Shown here one piece after another: positions 35,326-44,843 of a stretch of 64,000 nucleotides of DNA (positions are counted from its first letter, which is position 1; the number at the start of each line of letters is the position of its first letter). Source of the stretch: Aneurinibacillus aneurinilyticus ATCC 12856 (lineage in GTDB: Bacteria; Bacillota; Bacilli; Aneurinibacillales; Aneurinibacillaceae); the NCBI RefSeq assembly GCF_000466385.1, contig NZ_KE952827.1:57404-121403 (forward strand). The letters are read 5' to 3'. Both the position numbers and the translations under genes were made by a program. A model generated the notes under the pieces. The model was not told where the DNA came from. It saw nothing but the letters and a program-made list of their open reading frames with translations, and did no database searches.

Positions 35326-35955
35326 TCAGCCTGCATGTTTCTTCGAGCGCGAAAGCCAACTCATACTAACCACAGTAACCAGTATACCAAACAATGCCGA
35401 GAGCAGACCATAATGAACACGTGAAGGTTGCTCTTTCGGCGACAAACTGTAGGGAATAGGAGCATTCGCACTAGCGATGACGCCATATTGAGTTTTTGGG
35501 ATACTTTCGCTTCTTTCTGGTGAAAAGCGGAGCGCTTCAGCAGAAGCAACCATATCAGTTGCTGTATCAAACGCCGCTGGATGCATGACTTCGCTCAGCT
35601 GCTTGCCAAGGATAAACACAGGAAGAAAAGAAGCAAGCAACAATGCAATTGCCAGACCTGTTATCCACTGTCTGAGCGGTTTCGGAATTTCACGGGCTCT
35701 TTCCGGTGCAGGAGAAGCCCACTTATTTTCTTGAAGAATCCGCTCCATTACTTTATCGGATACAGACAGGTGCTCATACGTTGTAGGCAGGACGGGCGAA
35801 TGAAGGAACGCTTGGTTCGAGTCTATGTAAAATGCATGTTCATCCTGGCACGCTTCGCACTCTTCCAGATGTTTTTCCACTTCTTTCTCTTGTGCAGAAG
35901 ACAGCTTGCCCTCCATATAATTCGCAAGCAGCTGTTGCACCGTCTTGCAGTTCAT
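35326..35955 (-). CDS. Anti-sigma factor with HxxxCxxC zinc-binding domain
   Basis: 209 residues. Residues 1-45 carry the zf-HC2 anti-sigma zinc motif H29-x3-C33-x2-C36 (HLEECEACQ). Two membrane helices follow, at about 98-116 and 182-201 (GLLSALFGILVTVVSMSWL), with about 65 residues outside. It starts 2 bases after the ECF sigma gene, the normal arrangement for a cognate pair: it should hold the sigma factor at the membrane until a signal triggers release, often by proteolysis. The signal is unknown. Confidence 0.9.
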   Translation of the reverse strand: MNCKTVQQLLANYMEGKLSSAQEKEVEKHLEECEACQDEHAFYIDSNQAFLHSPVLPTTYEHLSVSDKVMERILQENKWASPAPERAREIPKPLRQWITGLAIALLLASFLPVFILGKQLSEVMHPAAFDTATDMVASAEALRFSPERSESIPKTQYGVIASANAPIPYSLSPKEQPSRVHYGLLSALFGILVTVVSMSWLSRSKKHAG

Positions 35956-35957
35956 GG

Positions 35958-36554
35958 CTATCTCATTCCTTCCGCTTCATCGAACTGCGCCTCGATCATA
36001 TAAGGCTCAAGCTGTTGTTTAATACTATGGCGCGCACGGAATAGAAGTGATTTTACGGAACTTACCGTTGAATCGAGTATGACCGCGATTTCTTTATAGT
36101 CCAACTGCTCATATTCCCGGAGAATAAGGGCAGTTCGCTGCTTCTCAGGAAGTTTGTTAATAGCCTGGCGCACAAGATGAACCCGTTCCGTACGCAACAA
36201 TTCCTGCTCAGGCAACCTGTCGACGGAAATACGCGCAGGCTGCTGCTTGCTATCTTCAAGATATACCTCAGAGTTCCGGCTCTTCCTTAATTCGCTTAAT
36301 ACAGTATTGCGGGCGATAGTATACAGCCACGTCGAGAAGGATGCTTCAACATCCCGGAACGAATGGAGACTGCGGAACGCTTTGTAAAACGTTTCCTGGG
36401 CCAAGTCTTCCGCCATGTCCTCCATATGGTAGCTTTTAAGCATATGCAGAATAAATGCGAGAATCCTTCGTTCGTACCGGTTAATCAATTCTGCATAGCA
36501 TTCCACCCGGCCATCTTTGATTTCGCGAATTAATTGGGAATCGGTGACCAACAT
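35958..36554 (-). CDS. ECF-type RNA polymerase sigma factor
   Basis: 198 residues. Region 2 contains DLAQETFYKAFRSLHSFRDVEASFSTWLYTIARN (about 47-82); region 4 contains LPEKQRTALILREYEQLDYKEIAVILDSTVSSVKSLLFRAR (about 136-176). This is the two-domain layout of extracytoplasmic-function sigma factors, close to the SigX/SigW sort but not assignable. GGAGGTAACAG precedes ATG. Paired with the anti-sigma gene; a possible self-recognised promoter lies at 36617-36641. Confidence 0.93.
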   Translation of the reverse strand: MLVTDSQLIREIKDGRVECYAELINRYERRILAFILHMLKSYHMEDMAEDLAQETFYKAFRSLHSFRDVEASFSTWLYTIARNTVLSELRKSRNSEVYLEDSKQQPARISVDRLPEQELLRTERVHLVRQAINKLPEKQRTALILREYEQLDYKEIAVILDSTVSSVKSLLFRARHSIKQQLEPYMIEAQFDEAEGMR

Positions 36555-36616
36555 CTGTTACCTCCTCGTTGTCTTCCACTCCCTTTGTGCCATACCGTTG
36601 CACTGCATCGGTATTC

Positions 36617-36641
36617 GACGTTCCTAGAGAGCTATGTTGCA
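36617..36641 (-). promoter_or_regulatory. Possible ECF-type autoregulatory promoter
   Basis: Minus strand TGCAAC (36641-36636), 15 bases, CGTC (36620-36617). ECF promoters often have an AAC in the -35 box and CGTC in the -10 box, 15-17 bases apart. It lies at the very end of the preceding gene and 60 bases before the sigma start. Confidence 0.4.
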
Positions 36642-37658
36642 TCTATTTGCATCTTTTTCTGTAAATAGTAAGTATTTGTTTCTTCTTCCTCTCGTATAGA
36701 CGAGGGAAGGTGACCAAAAAGTTGCAGGGTTTTTAAAATTTTTTTTCGAAAGAAGAAAAAAGTCGGCTTCTGATCCTGCTACGAGCGCTCCTTTCTGCGG
36801 ATACGAACCAAATAATCTGGCCGGCTGCTGGGAGCCTATCTCTACGATTCTTTGCAGCGTCCGCTCATTCATAGAAAGTTGTCCGAACCTTGTGGAAGAA
36901 ATAGAAAACATCCCGAATTGTTTTCTATCGTAAGCAAGCTCTGAATCCTTGTCCATTTCCCATGTAACATACGCACCGTATGAACCCTTCCGGTCAGAAA
37001 TACTTTTGATGATTTTCGGATGCTCATCTAGTATAAGTGAAATCCCTCTATATTCCAACATCGTAACTAGCAACGGTAGATGTTCTGCAAGCCAATGTTT
37101 TCTTTCACGCAGTGTGCATTCCTCTACAAAAGATAGCTTAAGGGCAAGCCGATAGCGAGAAAAACCAGCTAATAGCAGTGACCAGAATGAAGCCGAAAGT
37201 GAATCAGAAGGAAGTAAAATCATTTCAAGCATCGGAATACGATGTGCAAGAACAGCCCGGATTAGCGATTCATTTACTAAACGATACGGTACACGCAGCC
37301 GCACTTTATACTCAAGCCAACTGTTATGATGCATGGCCAATTCATAGCCGAGCAATGTACGCCAATTTGCCCCATGGTTTACTGTCAAGTCATCCACATA
37401 GGCGGTATATCCTTCCCGAAGCCATTGCTCCTGTATATGTTTAAACCCTTCAGCATTCGTTCTCCCACTTCCTAGCGAAGAACCAAAGCGAAATAAGCCA
37501 GGAAGCATATAACAATCGCTCCCATCTATTTCTTTTATCGGCGGCTTTGGGGGGATATGTTCATGGATATAATGAATTATTTGATCCTGAACCCATACAT
37601 CAGCCGTAAAGCAGCGTCCTGAATTTACGAGAGTGGACCCACGTACAATAAATTCCAT
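36624..37658 (-). CDS. Amidohydrolase-like protein lacking the metal-binding residues
   Basis: 344 residues. The ends match dihydropyrimidinase-type amidohydrolases: N-terminal MEFIVRGSTLVNSG and IDGSDCYMLPGLFRFG (where active enzymes have PGLIDxHxH), C-terminal PARLFGSYPQKGALVAGSEADFFLLSKKN. But the HxH is replaced by FRFG and no later metal His/Asp set is obvious, so it is probably a catalytically dead relative with a regulatory or binding role. GGGGACGAG precedes ATG. It lies directly upstream of the ECF sigma gene (69-base gap) and could share its transcript. A true function is unknown. Confidence 0.72.
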   Translation of the reverse strand: MEFIVRGSTLVNSGRCFTADVWVQDQIIHYIHEHIPPKPPIKEIDGSDCYMLPGLFRFGSSLGSGRTNAEGFKHIQEQWLREGYTAYVDDLTVNHGANWRTLLGYELAMHHNSWLEYKVRLRVPYRLVNESLIRAVLAHRIPMLEMILLPSDSLSASFWSLLLAGFSRYRLALKLSFVEECTLRERKHWLAEHLPLLVTMLEYRGISLILDEHPKIIKSISDRKGSYGAYVTWEMDKDSELAYDRKQFGMFSISSTRFGQLSMNERTLQRIVEIGSQQPARLFGSYPQKGALVAGSEADFFLLSKKNFKNPATFWSPSLVYTRGRRNKYLLFTEKDANRCNIAL

Positions 37659-38064
37659 CTTACTCGTCCCCCATTCATCTATTTGCCTTTAGCAATATTG
37701 GAAATTTCGCCGGTTCGGTTGGGATATAACAATCCGTAGACATATCGTATGAGAGTGCCTCCGCAAGCTTCACATGCTATATGCTATACTTTTTGCCCCA
37801 TAAGATGAGTTCGTCCGATAAAAGCGGGGCACTTTCGACTTTTTATGCACGTTTATTTCTTCACACTCCTTTGAAGATAGGAGGAAAAAATAAGAGTCTG
37901 TCCTACATCCATACATATGCAGCGTCGAAAAAAACATACCTAGAAGATATCGTGTTATAATTTGTCGATTGATTAGGGCTTTCCCCAAGTCCTATCACAT
38001 ACTACACTGGAACATGTGACTGTATCATATGATCAGATATGTAATTGGTAAGGAGGGGTGGTCC
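37659..38064. other. Gene-free region, 406 bases
   Basis: No gene is seen. An inverted repeat TGCCCC/GGGGCA (37794-37799 and 37826-37831) with A/T-rich flanks may be a weak terminator. A TATAAT at 37956-37961 has no matching -35 box. It separates the divergent Spo0E-like gene and amidohydrolase-like gene. Confidence 0.5.
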
Positions 38065-38247
38065 GTGGAAGAAAGAAAATTAATTCAATTAATCACGGAG
38101 AAAAGGCGCTCTATGCACTCTCTTTATATACAGGCAAACAAGAATTTACGTGATGAGAAAGTGCTGGCTGCAAGTAAGGAAGTCGACCGTTTGATTAATA
38201 CGATTATGAAACAGCGCATGGCCGCACGTAGTAAAGTTCACTGTTAA
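38065..38247 (+). CDS. Spo0E-like aspartyl-phosphate phosphatase
   Basis: 60 residues from GTG 38065 ((M)EERKLIQLITEKRRSMHSLYIQANK), preceded by AGGAGGGG. The two-helix Spo0E fold has the signature S-x-E-x-D, here SKEVDRLINTIM. Such proteins remove phosphate from Spo0A-P (or related regulators) and delay sporulation. The form is a short family member, not Spo0E itself. Single gene on the plus strand. Confidence 0.88.
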   Translation: MEERKLIQLITEKRRSMHSLYIQANKNLRDEKVLAASKEVDRLINTIMKQRMAARSKVHC

Positions 38248-38301
38248 CAGCGAAGATTTTTACACATATACGAAATATCCCTGGAGGAAGCAGTTCGCTC
38301 T

Positions 38302-38408
38302 ATGCCATAGCACAAACACGGACAGGGCACGGCACCATGTTTGTTTCTTTTCCGCAAAGCTCTAAGAAAAGAAACGACCACGGTGCCGTGCCCTGTTCGC
38401 ATGCCATA
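38302..38408. repeat. Long near-perfect hairpin flanked by 8-bp direct repeats (MITE-like)
   Basis: Outer stem: 15 bp, ACAGGGCACGGCACC (38322-38336) with GGTGCCGTGCCCTGT (38382-38396). Inner stem: GTTTCTTTT (38343-38351) with AAAAGAAAC (38367-38375). ATGCCATA occurs on both sides (38302-38309 and 38401-38408), as a target-site duplication would. No T run follows on either strand, so it is not a simple terminator. Confidence 0.5.
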
Positions 38409-38445
38409 AGCCTGATGAAATGAACCGGCAAATGATAAAATAGGC

Positions 38446-38528
38446 AAAAAAATCCGCCTCGGCGCATTGCCCGAAGCGGTATGGGGAATTCCCATATATG
38501 GATAGGAGTGGAGAGAAACCATACTATA
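38446..38528 (-). ncRNA. Candidate small RNA, about 80 nt
   Basis: A strong promoter (38535-38562) is followed 55 bases on by a strong terminator: CCGCTTCGG-N8-CCGAGGCGG (38479-38471 and 38462-38454) and ATTTTTTT. Between them lie short hairpins, including ATGGG/CCCAT (near 38497-38483). No ribosome site or closed small frame exists, so a short non-coding transcript is the simplest reading. The terminator may also serve aroA. Confidence 0.5.
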
Positions 38529-38534
38529 ATCTTC

Positions 38535-38562
38535 ATTATAGGGTTTCTCTATTAAAAGTCAA
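38535..38562 (-). promoter_or_regulatory. SigA-type promoter with overlapping palindrome
   Basis: Minus strand TTGACT (38562-38557), 16-base spacer, TATAAT (38540-38535). The -10 box is inside an inverted repeat AGAGAAACC...GGTTTCTCT (38512-38520 with 38542-38550) with an inner CTATAAT/ATTATAG, which could be an operator. It reads away from aroA toward the candidate small RNA. Confidence 0.65.
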
Positions 38563-38597
38563 CCTTTTATTCAGACTTATTTTATTTTTGTCACATT

Positions 38598-39881
38598 TCA
38601 CTCACTTATCTGCTGTAGTGTTGCAAAAAAGCCAGGGAATGACACATCGATGGATGCTGCATTCAGTACGGTCGTTTCGCCGGAAGCAGCCAATCCTGCA
38701 ACTGCAACGGCCATACCAATACGATGATCGCCATGGCTATCACATACGGCTCCGGTAAGGGGCGTTCCGCCATGAATAATCATTCCATCCTCGGTTGGTT
38801 CAATATGAGCGCCCATTTTACGAAGCTCCGCCACTACTGTATCAATCCGGTTTGTCTCCTTTACTTTAAGCTCGGCCGCATCCTTAATCACGGTTACGCC
38901 CTCCGCTTGTGTGGCAAGCACAGCAATCACCGGAATTTCATCAATGAGACGCGGGATAATCCCCCCGCCGATTTCGGTACCTTTAAGGAAAGAATATGCA
39001 ACCTCAATATCCGCCACTGGCTCTCCATTCATGAGCCGTTCGTTATGTAACATCAGGTCTGCACCCATCGCTTTAAGAACATCAATAATACCGGAACGTG
39101 TCGGGTTTATCCCCACATTCCGTACCGTAACACGACTGCCCGGAAGCATGGCGGCAGCCACCAACGGGAATGCTGCCGATGAAATGTCTCCCGGCACTTG
39201 AATACGCCCCGGAGATACTAACCTCTGCCCTCCATGTATACGTACGCCGCCGGTAAACGATTCGACCTCCACACCGAACGAACGTAGCATCCTCTCCGTG
39301 TGATCACGTGACAGTTCAGGCTCATATACCGTGGTCGTTCCTTCTGCCTGCAATCCGGCGAGCAGCACGGCTGACTTAATCTGAGCACTGCTTACCGGTG
39401 AATGGTATTCTATCCCTGTAAGTTTGCCACCACGAAGTGAGAGCGGCGTATATTCCCCATTCTGTCGTCCTGCAATATCAGCGCCCATCTGGCGCAAGGG
39501 ACCAGTTACCCGCTTCATGGGGCGTCTGGCAATCGATTCATCGCCAATCAGCACACTATGAAAAGGCTGCGTCGACAAAATGCCCATCATAAGCCGAATG
39601 GTCGTACCGGAATTGCCAATATCAAGAATATCAGCTGGTTCAGTAAGACCGTACCAGCCTTTGCCCTCCACCTGTACACAGTCGCCATCCTGTTTGACAG
39701 TAATTCCAAGCTTACGAAAACAAGAAATCGTACTTAAACAATCAGCCCCCGGAAGGAACCCTTCAATTGAGGTTGTCCCTTCTGCAAGTGCGCTAAACAT
39801 CACTGCCCGATGCGAGATGGATTTATCGCCAGGTACGGTAATCTCTCCTTCAACTCGTTGTACGCCTTGAATGGTTGCCAC
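38598..39881 (-). CDS. aroA: 3-phosphoshikimate 1-carboxyvinyltransferase (EPSP synthase)
   Basis: Sixth shikimate step, joining PEP and shikimate-3-phosphate. 427 residues. Substrate-binding [13 protein letters not shown] (17-29), [15 protein letters not shown] and the catalytic region [12 protein letters not shown] are intact; [20 protein letters not shown] follows. Called aroE in the old B. subtilis naming. Last gene of the aromatic supercluster, 14 bases after tyrA. Confidence 0.97.
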   Translation of the reverse strand: MATIQGVQRVEGEITVPGDKSISHRAVMFSALAEGTTSIEGFLPGADCLSTISCFRKLGITVKQDGDCVQVEGKGWYGLTEPADILDIGNSGTTIRLMMGILSTQPFHSVLIGDESIARRPMKRVTGPLRQMGADIAGRQNGEYTPLSLRGGKLTGIEYHSPVSSAQIKSAVLLAGLQAEGTTTVYEPELSRDHTERMLRSFGVEVESFTGGVRIHGGQRLVSPGRIQVPGDISSAAFPLVAAAMLPGSRVTVRNVGINPTRSGIIDVLKAMGADLMLHNERLMNGEPVADIEVAYSFLKGTEIGGGIIPRLIDEIPVIAVLATQAEGVTVIKDAAELKVKETNRIDTVVAELRKMGAHIEPTEDGMIIHGGTPLTGAVCDSHGDHRIGMAVAVAGLAASGETTVLNAASIDVSFPGFFATLQQISE

Positions 39882-39895
39882 TATGCATTCGCCTC

Positions 39896-40999
39896 CTACT
39901 CTCGCTCATATACGCTATAGCCTTCGTCTTTCAGTACATGGGTTGCTTTCTCTATATCTTCATGGCTGCGGAATGAGATACGCAGCACACCGAGAATGTC
40001 CTCCCGAGTTTCCAAAATGCTAATATTCGTAATGCTAATTTTCTCCTCTCCGAGCAAAGTTGTTACCCGGGCAATAACGCCTGGTTCATCGGGAATATCC
40101 ACATATAAATCGAAATAAGGCTGCAATGCGCCCTTTTTCTTCTCAGGTAATGCATTGCGAAACGTACGAGCTTCAGCAAAGAAACGTTCAATTCCCGGTC
40201 CATCAGCTCTTTCAACTAAAGTGGAGATACGTTCCATAACTTGCTTTAAATCTTCCGCCATCTTTTTCATTACTGGTCGGTTATTTAGCAAAATATCACG
40301 CCACATGCCCGGATTACTAGAGGCAATGCGCGTAATATCGCGGAAGCCACCCGCAGCCAAACTCCGGTACCAATCCATTTCGTCCGCTTCACTGTATGAG
40401 GCAACCTGGTTCACTAGCGCAGATGCAATAATATGGGGAAAATGGCTAATAGCCCCGACAACTTCATCATGTCTTTGCGCATTCATTACCACTACTTTAG
40501 CATGTGTAGGTGCAAGAAGTTCCCTTAAGCGATCGGTCACAGCCGTTGGCGTATCTTTCGCCGGAGTTAGCACATAATATGCATTTTCGAACAAGCGATC
40601 ATGCGAAGCTTCCACGCCTGATTTATGGGACCCAGCCATTGGATGACCGCCGATAAAGAATACGCCCCGTTGCGCAAATCCATGAGAATGCTCCATTACC
40701 GACACTTTTGTACTGCCGGTGTCGGAAATAACTGCGCCTTCTTTAAGGGGTGTATAACGTAAAAATGAAATCAACTCCTGCAGTTTGCCTACAGGAGCGC
40801 ACAAAAAGATGTAATCGGCCTGCGCTACCGCTTCAGCCAAATGGGTCGTTCCACTATCGATGACACCAAGCGATCGGGCCATACGCAAATTTTCTTCCAC
40901 TACGTCAAAACCGGTAATATGTACGTCTTCGTTTTTCCGAAGCGAGAGTGCCAGCGAACCGCCGATAAGCCCCACTCCTAGAATTGCTATCTCAGTCAT
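39896..40999 (-). CDS. tyrA: Prephenate dehydrogenase with C-terminal ACT domain
   Basis: Oxidative decarboxylation of prephenate for tyrosine. 367 residues. NAD site [17 protein letters not shown]; catalytic-region [30 protein letters not shown]; helical dimer domain to about 285; ACT domain [34 protein letters not shown] (about 293-326), likely sensing tyrosine. In the hisC-tyrA-aroA end of the supercluster. Confidence 0.96.
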   Translation of the reverse strand: MTEIAILGVGLIGGSLALSLRKNEDVHITGFDVVEENLRMARSLGVIDSGTTHLAEAVAQADYIFLCAPVGKLQELISFLRYTPLKEGAVISDTGSTKVSVMEHSHGFAQRGVFFIGGHPMAGSHKSGVEASHDRLFENAYYVLTPAKDTPTAVTDRLRELLAPTHAKVVVMNAQRHDEVVGAISHFPHIIASALVNQVASYSEADEMDWYRSLAAGGFRDITRIASSNPGMWRDILLNNRPVMKKMAEDLKQVMERISTLVERADGPGIERFFAEARTFRNALPEKKKGALQPYFDLYVDIPDEPGVIARVTTLLGEEKISITNISILETREDILGVLRISFRSHEDIEKATHVLKDEGYSVYERE

Positions 41000-41040
41000 G
41001 CCTTTGCCTTCTCCTCCACTCTATCGAAAAAGGCCGCTAT

Positions 41041-41063
41041 CCGCGAGAATTACATTCTCGCGG
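41041..41063 (-). promoter_or_regulatory. Hairpin spanning the hisC stop codon
   Basis: A perfect 10-bp stem CCGCGAGAAT-N3-ATTCTCGCGG (41041-41050 with 41054-41063) covers the hisC stop codon and is followed, on the minus strand, by ATAGCGGCCTTTTTC. It could partly terminate or protect the transcript between hisC and tyrA. Confidence 0.5.
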
Positions 41064-42129
41064 GAGCCAATACAGATTTTAGTGCGGCCAGCATTTTTTC
41101 GTTCTGTTCCTTATTTCCAATCGTCACACGAATCGCCTGCGGAAACGCGCGAATAATAACACCTTGCTTAAGCATCTCCTGAAAAATCTCTTTCGAATCG
41201 CGCTCCGGCATAATATAGACGAAATTAGTCTCGGAACGATAATAAGGTACACCCAATGCATCCAATTCTGTATAAACCTGGGCTAACCCTTCAGCATTGG
41301 CCTCTTTGCACTGCAGGACAAATTCCTGGTCGGCAAGTGCGGCAAGCGCAGCTTTCTGGGCAAGATGGTTCACATTGAACGGCTCGCGTACGCGGTTTAG
41401 CTTATCGATAATATCCTCTGCCGCTACGCCATAACCTACGCGCAGGGCCGCGATGCCGTAAATTTTCGAAAATGTGCGCAGCACAATAACATTCTTATAT
41501 TTTTTCAGCAAATCAAGCGATTTGGGGAAAGCTTCACTCTTTACATATTCTACATACGCTTCGTCCAGCACCACCAACGCATGATCAGGTACCTGATCAA
41601 GGAAACGGATTAACTCCTTCTCCTCAATCATCAAGCCGGTCGGATTATTCGGATTGCACACCCACACAACACGCGTCTGGTCGTTGATACGTGCAAGCAT
41701 CGCATCCAAATCATGCGCTCCATTTACGCATGGCACTTCGATAACCTCCGCGCCTTCAATCGTCGCATTCGTTTTATATACAGAAAATGTAGGAGTCGCC
41801 AGCACGGTATTCGTGCCCGCTTCTAAATAGGCACGGACGATAAGCATAACAATCTCATCTGACCCATTACCAAAGACAAGTTCCCCTTCCCCTACCTTTA
41901 GGAATGAAGCAAGCGCACTGCGTAACTCTAGGCAAGCGCCGTCCGGATAAATCGGCAGTTGATCAAGCTCTGCAACAATGGCTTCCTTTACTTTTGGCGA
42001 GCTACCAAACGGGTTTTCATTAGACGCCAATTTAATGACTTCGGTTAAACCTAGCTCCCGCTTTACATCTTCAATCGGCTTACCTGGCTCATAGATGGGT
42101 AGACTGACAATCCGAGTTTTTGGAATCAT
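41050..42129 (-). CDS. hisC: Histidinol-phosphate / aromatic aminotransferase
   Basis: PLP class-II-type aminotransferase serving histidine and, in Bacillales, tyrosine/phenylalanine synthesis. 359 residues from ATG 42129, preceded by AGAGGTGAG. Key parts: ASNENPFGSSP, CNPNNPTGLMI, the Asp in VVLDEAYVEY and the PLP Lys in RTFSKIYGIAALRVGYG. It follows trpA by 38 bases, the conserved trp-hisC-tyrA order. Confidence 0.95.
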   Translation of the reverse strand: MIPKTRIVSLPIYEPGKPIEDVKRELGLTEVIKLASNENPFGSSPKVKEAIVAELDQLPIYPDGACLELRSALASFLKVGEGELVFGNGSDEIVMLIVRAYLEAGTNTVLATPTFSVYKTNATIEGAEVIEVPCVNGAHDLDAMLARINDQTRVVWVCNPNNPTGLMIEEKELIRFLDQVPDHALVVLDEAYVEYVKSEAFPKSLDLLKKYKNVIVLRTFSKIYGIAALRVGYGVAAEDIIDKLNRVREPFNVNHLAQKAALAALADQEFVLQCKEANAEGLAQVYTELDALGVPYYRSETNFVYIMPERDSKEIFQEMLKQGVIIRAFPQAIRVTIGNKEQNEKMLAALKSVLAPARM

Positions 42130-42167
42130 TCTCTCACCTCTCACATGTTTTCACTGTTTTTCATCCA

Positions 42168-42989
42168 TCATACCCTAGATTGCAACTGTTGTACAAATTT
42201 TTTTACTATATGAAAACCTTCTTCCTTTGTTTCTTCGCACATTAAAAGGGACTCTGCTTCACGGATTTTTTCGAGTAAGGCACTGCCAACAATAAATCCA
42301 TCGCTATACGGTGCAACCATCTGTGCCTGTTCAGCACTGGAAATACCGAAGCCGACCGCAACAGGAACAGACGAAAAAGCACGAACCTGTTCAAGGAAGC
42401 GAGTAACCCCCTCACCGAGTGCTGCACGGGCACCGGTAACACCAAGTGAAGATACGCAGTATAGAAATCCGCTTGCTCGTGAAGCGATCATCTCGACCCG
42501 CTGTTCTGATGTGGGAGCTACTAGCTGAATAAGCGGACGGGCATGTGCATGCGCCAATGCCTCAATGTCCTCAGCCTCCTCCACAGGCAAATCAGGAATG
42601 AGAATACCGTCTATTCCTGATGCTTCCATATCCTTGAACAAACGCTCCGGCCCATGCTGAAGCACAGGATTGATATACGTAAATAACACCAGCGGAACAG
42701 TAAGTCCTGCGCTCCGCATTTTCTCCGCCAACTCCACTGTTCGTCCAATCGTCATCCCATATGAGAGCGCCTGCGCGGATGCATGCTGAATCGTCGGTCC
42801 ATCCGCCAGCGGATCTGAATATGGAACCCCCAGTTCAATCACCGCCGCCCCTTCTTCCTGAAGCGCAAGCGCGATATCCACTGTCAGTTCAGGAGCCGGA
42901 TACCCGGCTGTAATGAATGGAATAAACGCTTGTTTTCCTTCTGCAAAAGCGGCTGTAATACGTTCTGCACCTGTTTTCGTGCCCATCAT
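42168..42989 (-). CDS. trpA: Tryptophan synthase alpha chain
   Basis: Cleaves indole-3-glycerol phosphate to indole, passed to TrpB through a tunnel. 273 residues. Catalytic Glu in [21 protein letters not shown] and Asp in [14 protein letters not shown]; phosphate-binding [10 protein letters not shown] and [12 protein letters not shown]. The start ATGATG overlaps the trpB stop. Confidence 0.97.
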   Translation of the reverse strand: MMGTKTGAERITAAFAEGKQAFIPFITAGYPAPELTVDIALALQEEGAAVIELGVPYSDPLADGPTIQHASAQALSYGMTIGRTVELAEKMRSAGLTVPLVLFTYINPVLQHGPERLFKDMEASGIDGILIPDLPVEEAEDIEALAHAHARPLIQLVAPTSEQRVEMIASRASGFLYCVSSLGVTGARAALGEGVTRFLEQVRAFSSVPVAVGFGISSAEQAQMVAPYSDGFIVGSALLEKIREAESLLMCEETKEEGFHIVKKFVQQLQSRV

Positions 42990-44191
42990 GCTTGATCGCC
43001 TCCTTCACGCTCATAAATTTGGGTAACATCTTTGTCGCCGCGTCCTGATAGACAGACAACGATAATCTTATCCGGGGACAATGTCGGGGCAAGCTTAATC
43101 GTCTCCGCTACCGCGTGAGCACTTTCTAAAGCCGGGATAATGCCCTCTTCCCGACACAACATACGCAGTGCATCTAATGCTTCCTCATCCGTTACCGCAT
43201 GATATGCAGCCCGTCCGCTATCATGCAAGTATGCGTGCTCCGGTCCCACACCCGGATAGTCCAGACCAGCAGAAATCGAATGCGGTTCGGTAATCTGTCC
43301 GAACTCATCCTGAAGCAAATACGTCATCGTACCATGAAGCACACCACGTGTTCCCTTCGTAATTGTGGCGGCGTGTTTGTTCGTATTAACACCATGTCCG
43401 GCTGCCTCGGCACCGATTAGCGAAACATCCTCATCTTCTAGAAACGGATAGAACATGCCGATCGCATTGCTGCCTCCGCCTACACATGCAACGACATAAT
43501 CAGGCAGACGATGTTCGGCCTTAAGGATTTGCGCTCTCGTTTCATCGCCGATAATACGTTGAAAATCACGGACCATTTTCGGATACGGATGCGGCCCGGT
43601 GGCAGAACCAATAATATAAAAGGTAGTATCCACCTTGCTTACCCAGAACCGAATGGCCTCACTGGTCGCATCCTTTAACGTACGCGTACCGGAATAGACT
43701 GGAATCACTTCCGCTCCAAGCAGTTCCATACGAAATACATTCAGCTTCTGGCGTTTCATATCCTCTTCGCCCATAAAGACTTTGCACTTTAGCCCGAGAC
43801 GAGCTGCCACAGTCGCCGATGCGACACCGTGCTGGCCCGCACCAGTCTCCGCAATAATCTCCCGCTTGCCCATCCGCTTGGCCAGAAGGCCTTGCGCCAA
43901 TGCATTATTGATTTTATGTGCACCCGTATGGTTCAAGTCTTCCCGCTTCAAGTAAATGCGTGCGCCGCCCAGCTTTTCAGTCAGACGCTCTGCATAATAC
44001 AGCGGTGTAGGGCGCCCGGAATATTCCTGCAGAAAATACGCAAGCTCCTCCTGAAACGCTTTATCCTGCAACGCATCTTCATATGCTGCCTCTAATTCAT
44101 CAAGCGCATTAACAAGCGTTTCCGGTACATACCGTCCACCAAATGCCCCAAATCGACCTCTGCTCTGCTCACTCAACTGTGCTCTGCTCAT
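42986..44191 (-). CDS. trpB: Tryptophan synthase beta chain
   Basis: PLP enzyme condensing indole with serine. 401 residues. PLP Lys in [15 protein letters not shown]; Glu in [11 protein letters not shown]; phosphate-binding [11 protein letters not shown]. It overlaps trpF by 23 bases upstream and trpA by 4 bases downstream, so the three products are coupled. Confidence 0.97.
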   Translation of the reverse strand: MSRAQLSEQSRGRFGAFGGRYVPETLVNALDELEAAYEDALQDKAFQEELAYFLQEYSGRPTPLYYAERLTEKLGGARIYLKREDLNHTGAHKINNALAQGLLAKRMGKREIIAETGAGQHGVASATVAARLGLKCKVFMGEEDMKRQKLNVFRMELLGAEVIPVYSGTRTLKDATSEAIRFWVSKVDTTFYIIGSATGPHPYPKMVRDFQRIIGDETRAQILKAEHRLPDYVVACVGGGSNAIGMFYPFLEDEDVSLIGAEAAGHGVNTNKHAATITKGTRGVLHGTMTYLLQDEFGQITEPHSISAGLDYPGVGPEHAYLHDSGRAAYHAVTDEEALDALRMLCREEGIIPALESAHAVAETIKLAPTLSPDKIIVVCLSGRGDKDVTQIYEREGGDQA

Positions 44192-44843
44192 ACATCTTCA
44201 TCCTCTCTATGATTTTCCGCATTTTCGCAATGTCTTTCTTTCCGTTCGTTTCCGCTCCGCTGGAGATGTCCACACCGTCGGGATTGTAATGCATAAGTAA
44301 GTCGGATACGTTGTCCGCATTAATTCCGCCTGCCACCAACAGTGGAATGCCTTGTGCTCGGCTCCATGCAAGGTATGAGGCGATACGTCCCCAGTCAAAC
44401 GTTTTCCCTGTACCGCCACGTTGCTTTCCAGATGCTGTATCCAACAGTATATAATCAATGTTTCCACTATAGGCAGCCAGCTCCGGTCGTATCGAATGAC
44501 CTTCTTGTGTCTGAATGCTGAATGTTTTCGTTACTACGCAGCCAAATCGTTCACGAACCTCCCGGCAAAAGGCCGGGGATTCTTCACCATGCAATTGCAC
44601 GATATCCAGTGATGCAGCTTTAAAGACTGTAGTAATGTCTGCAATAGATGGATTCACGAACACGCCTGCCGTCTTCGTTGTTCCCGGAATTAACCGGGAG
44701 AGACGTTCCCATTGTACGGGCTCTATTCGACGCCTACTCTCGGCAAATACGAAGCCCAGCTGATCAGGCGAAAGTGCCGCAGCAGCCATCCCTACCAATG
44801 TTTCCGTATCCGTAATACCACAAATCTTCAACATCGGCGTCAT
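44169..44843 (-). CDS. trpF: Phosphoribosylanthranilate isomerase
   Basis: Third tryptophan step, an Amadori rearrangement in a TIM barrel. 224 residues. Catalytic Cys in [12 protein letters not shown] and Asp in [32 protein letters not shown] and [15 protein letters not shown] bind phosphate. Overlaps trpC by 4 bases and trpB by 23. Confidence 0.96.
   Translation of the reverse strand: MTPMLKICGITDTETLVGMAAAALSPDQLGFVFAESRRRIEPVQWERLSRLIPGTTKTAGVFVNPSIADITTVFKAASLDIVQLHGEESPAFCREVRERFGCVVTKTFSIQTQEGHSIRPELAAYSGNIDYILLDTASGKQRGGTGKTFDWGRIASYLAWSRAQGIPLLVAGGINADNVSDLLMHYNPDGVDISSGAETNGKKDIAKMRKIIERMKMYEQSTVE

Noticed and set aside
38244..38522. Minus-strand frame of 92 codons between the Spo0E-like gene and aroA
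   Set aside because: It runs through a strong terminator and a long hairpin and has no ribosome site; a short RNA is a better reading.
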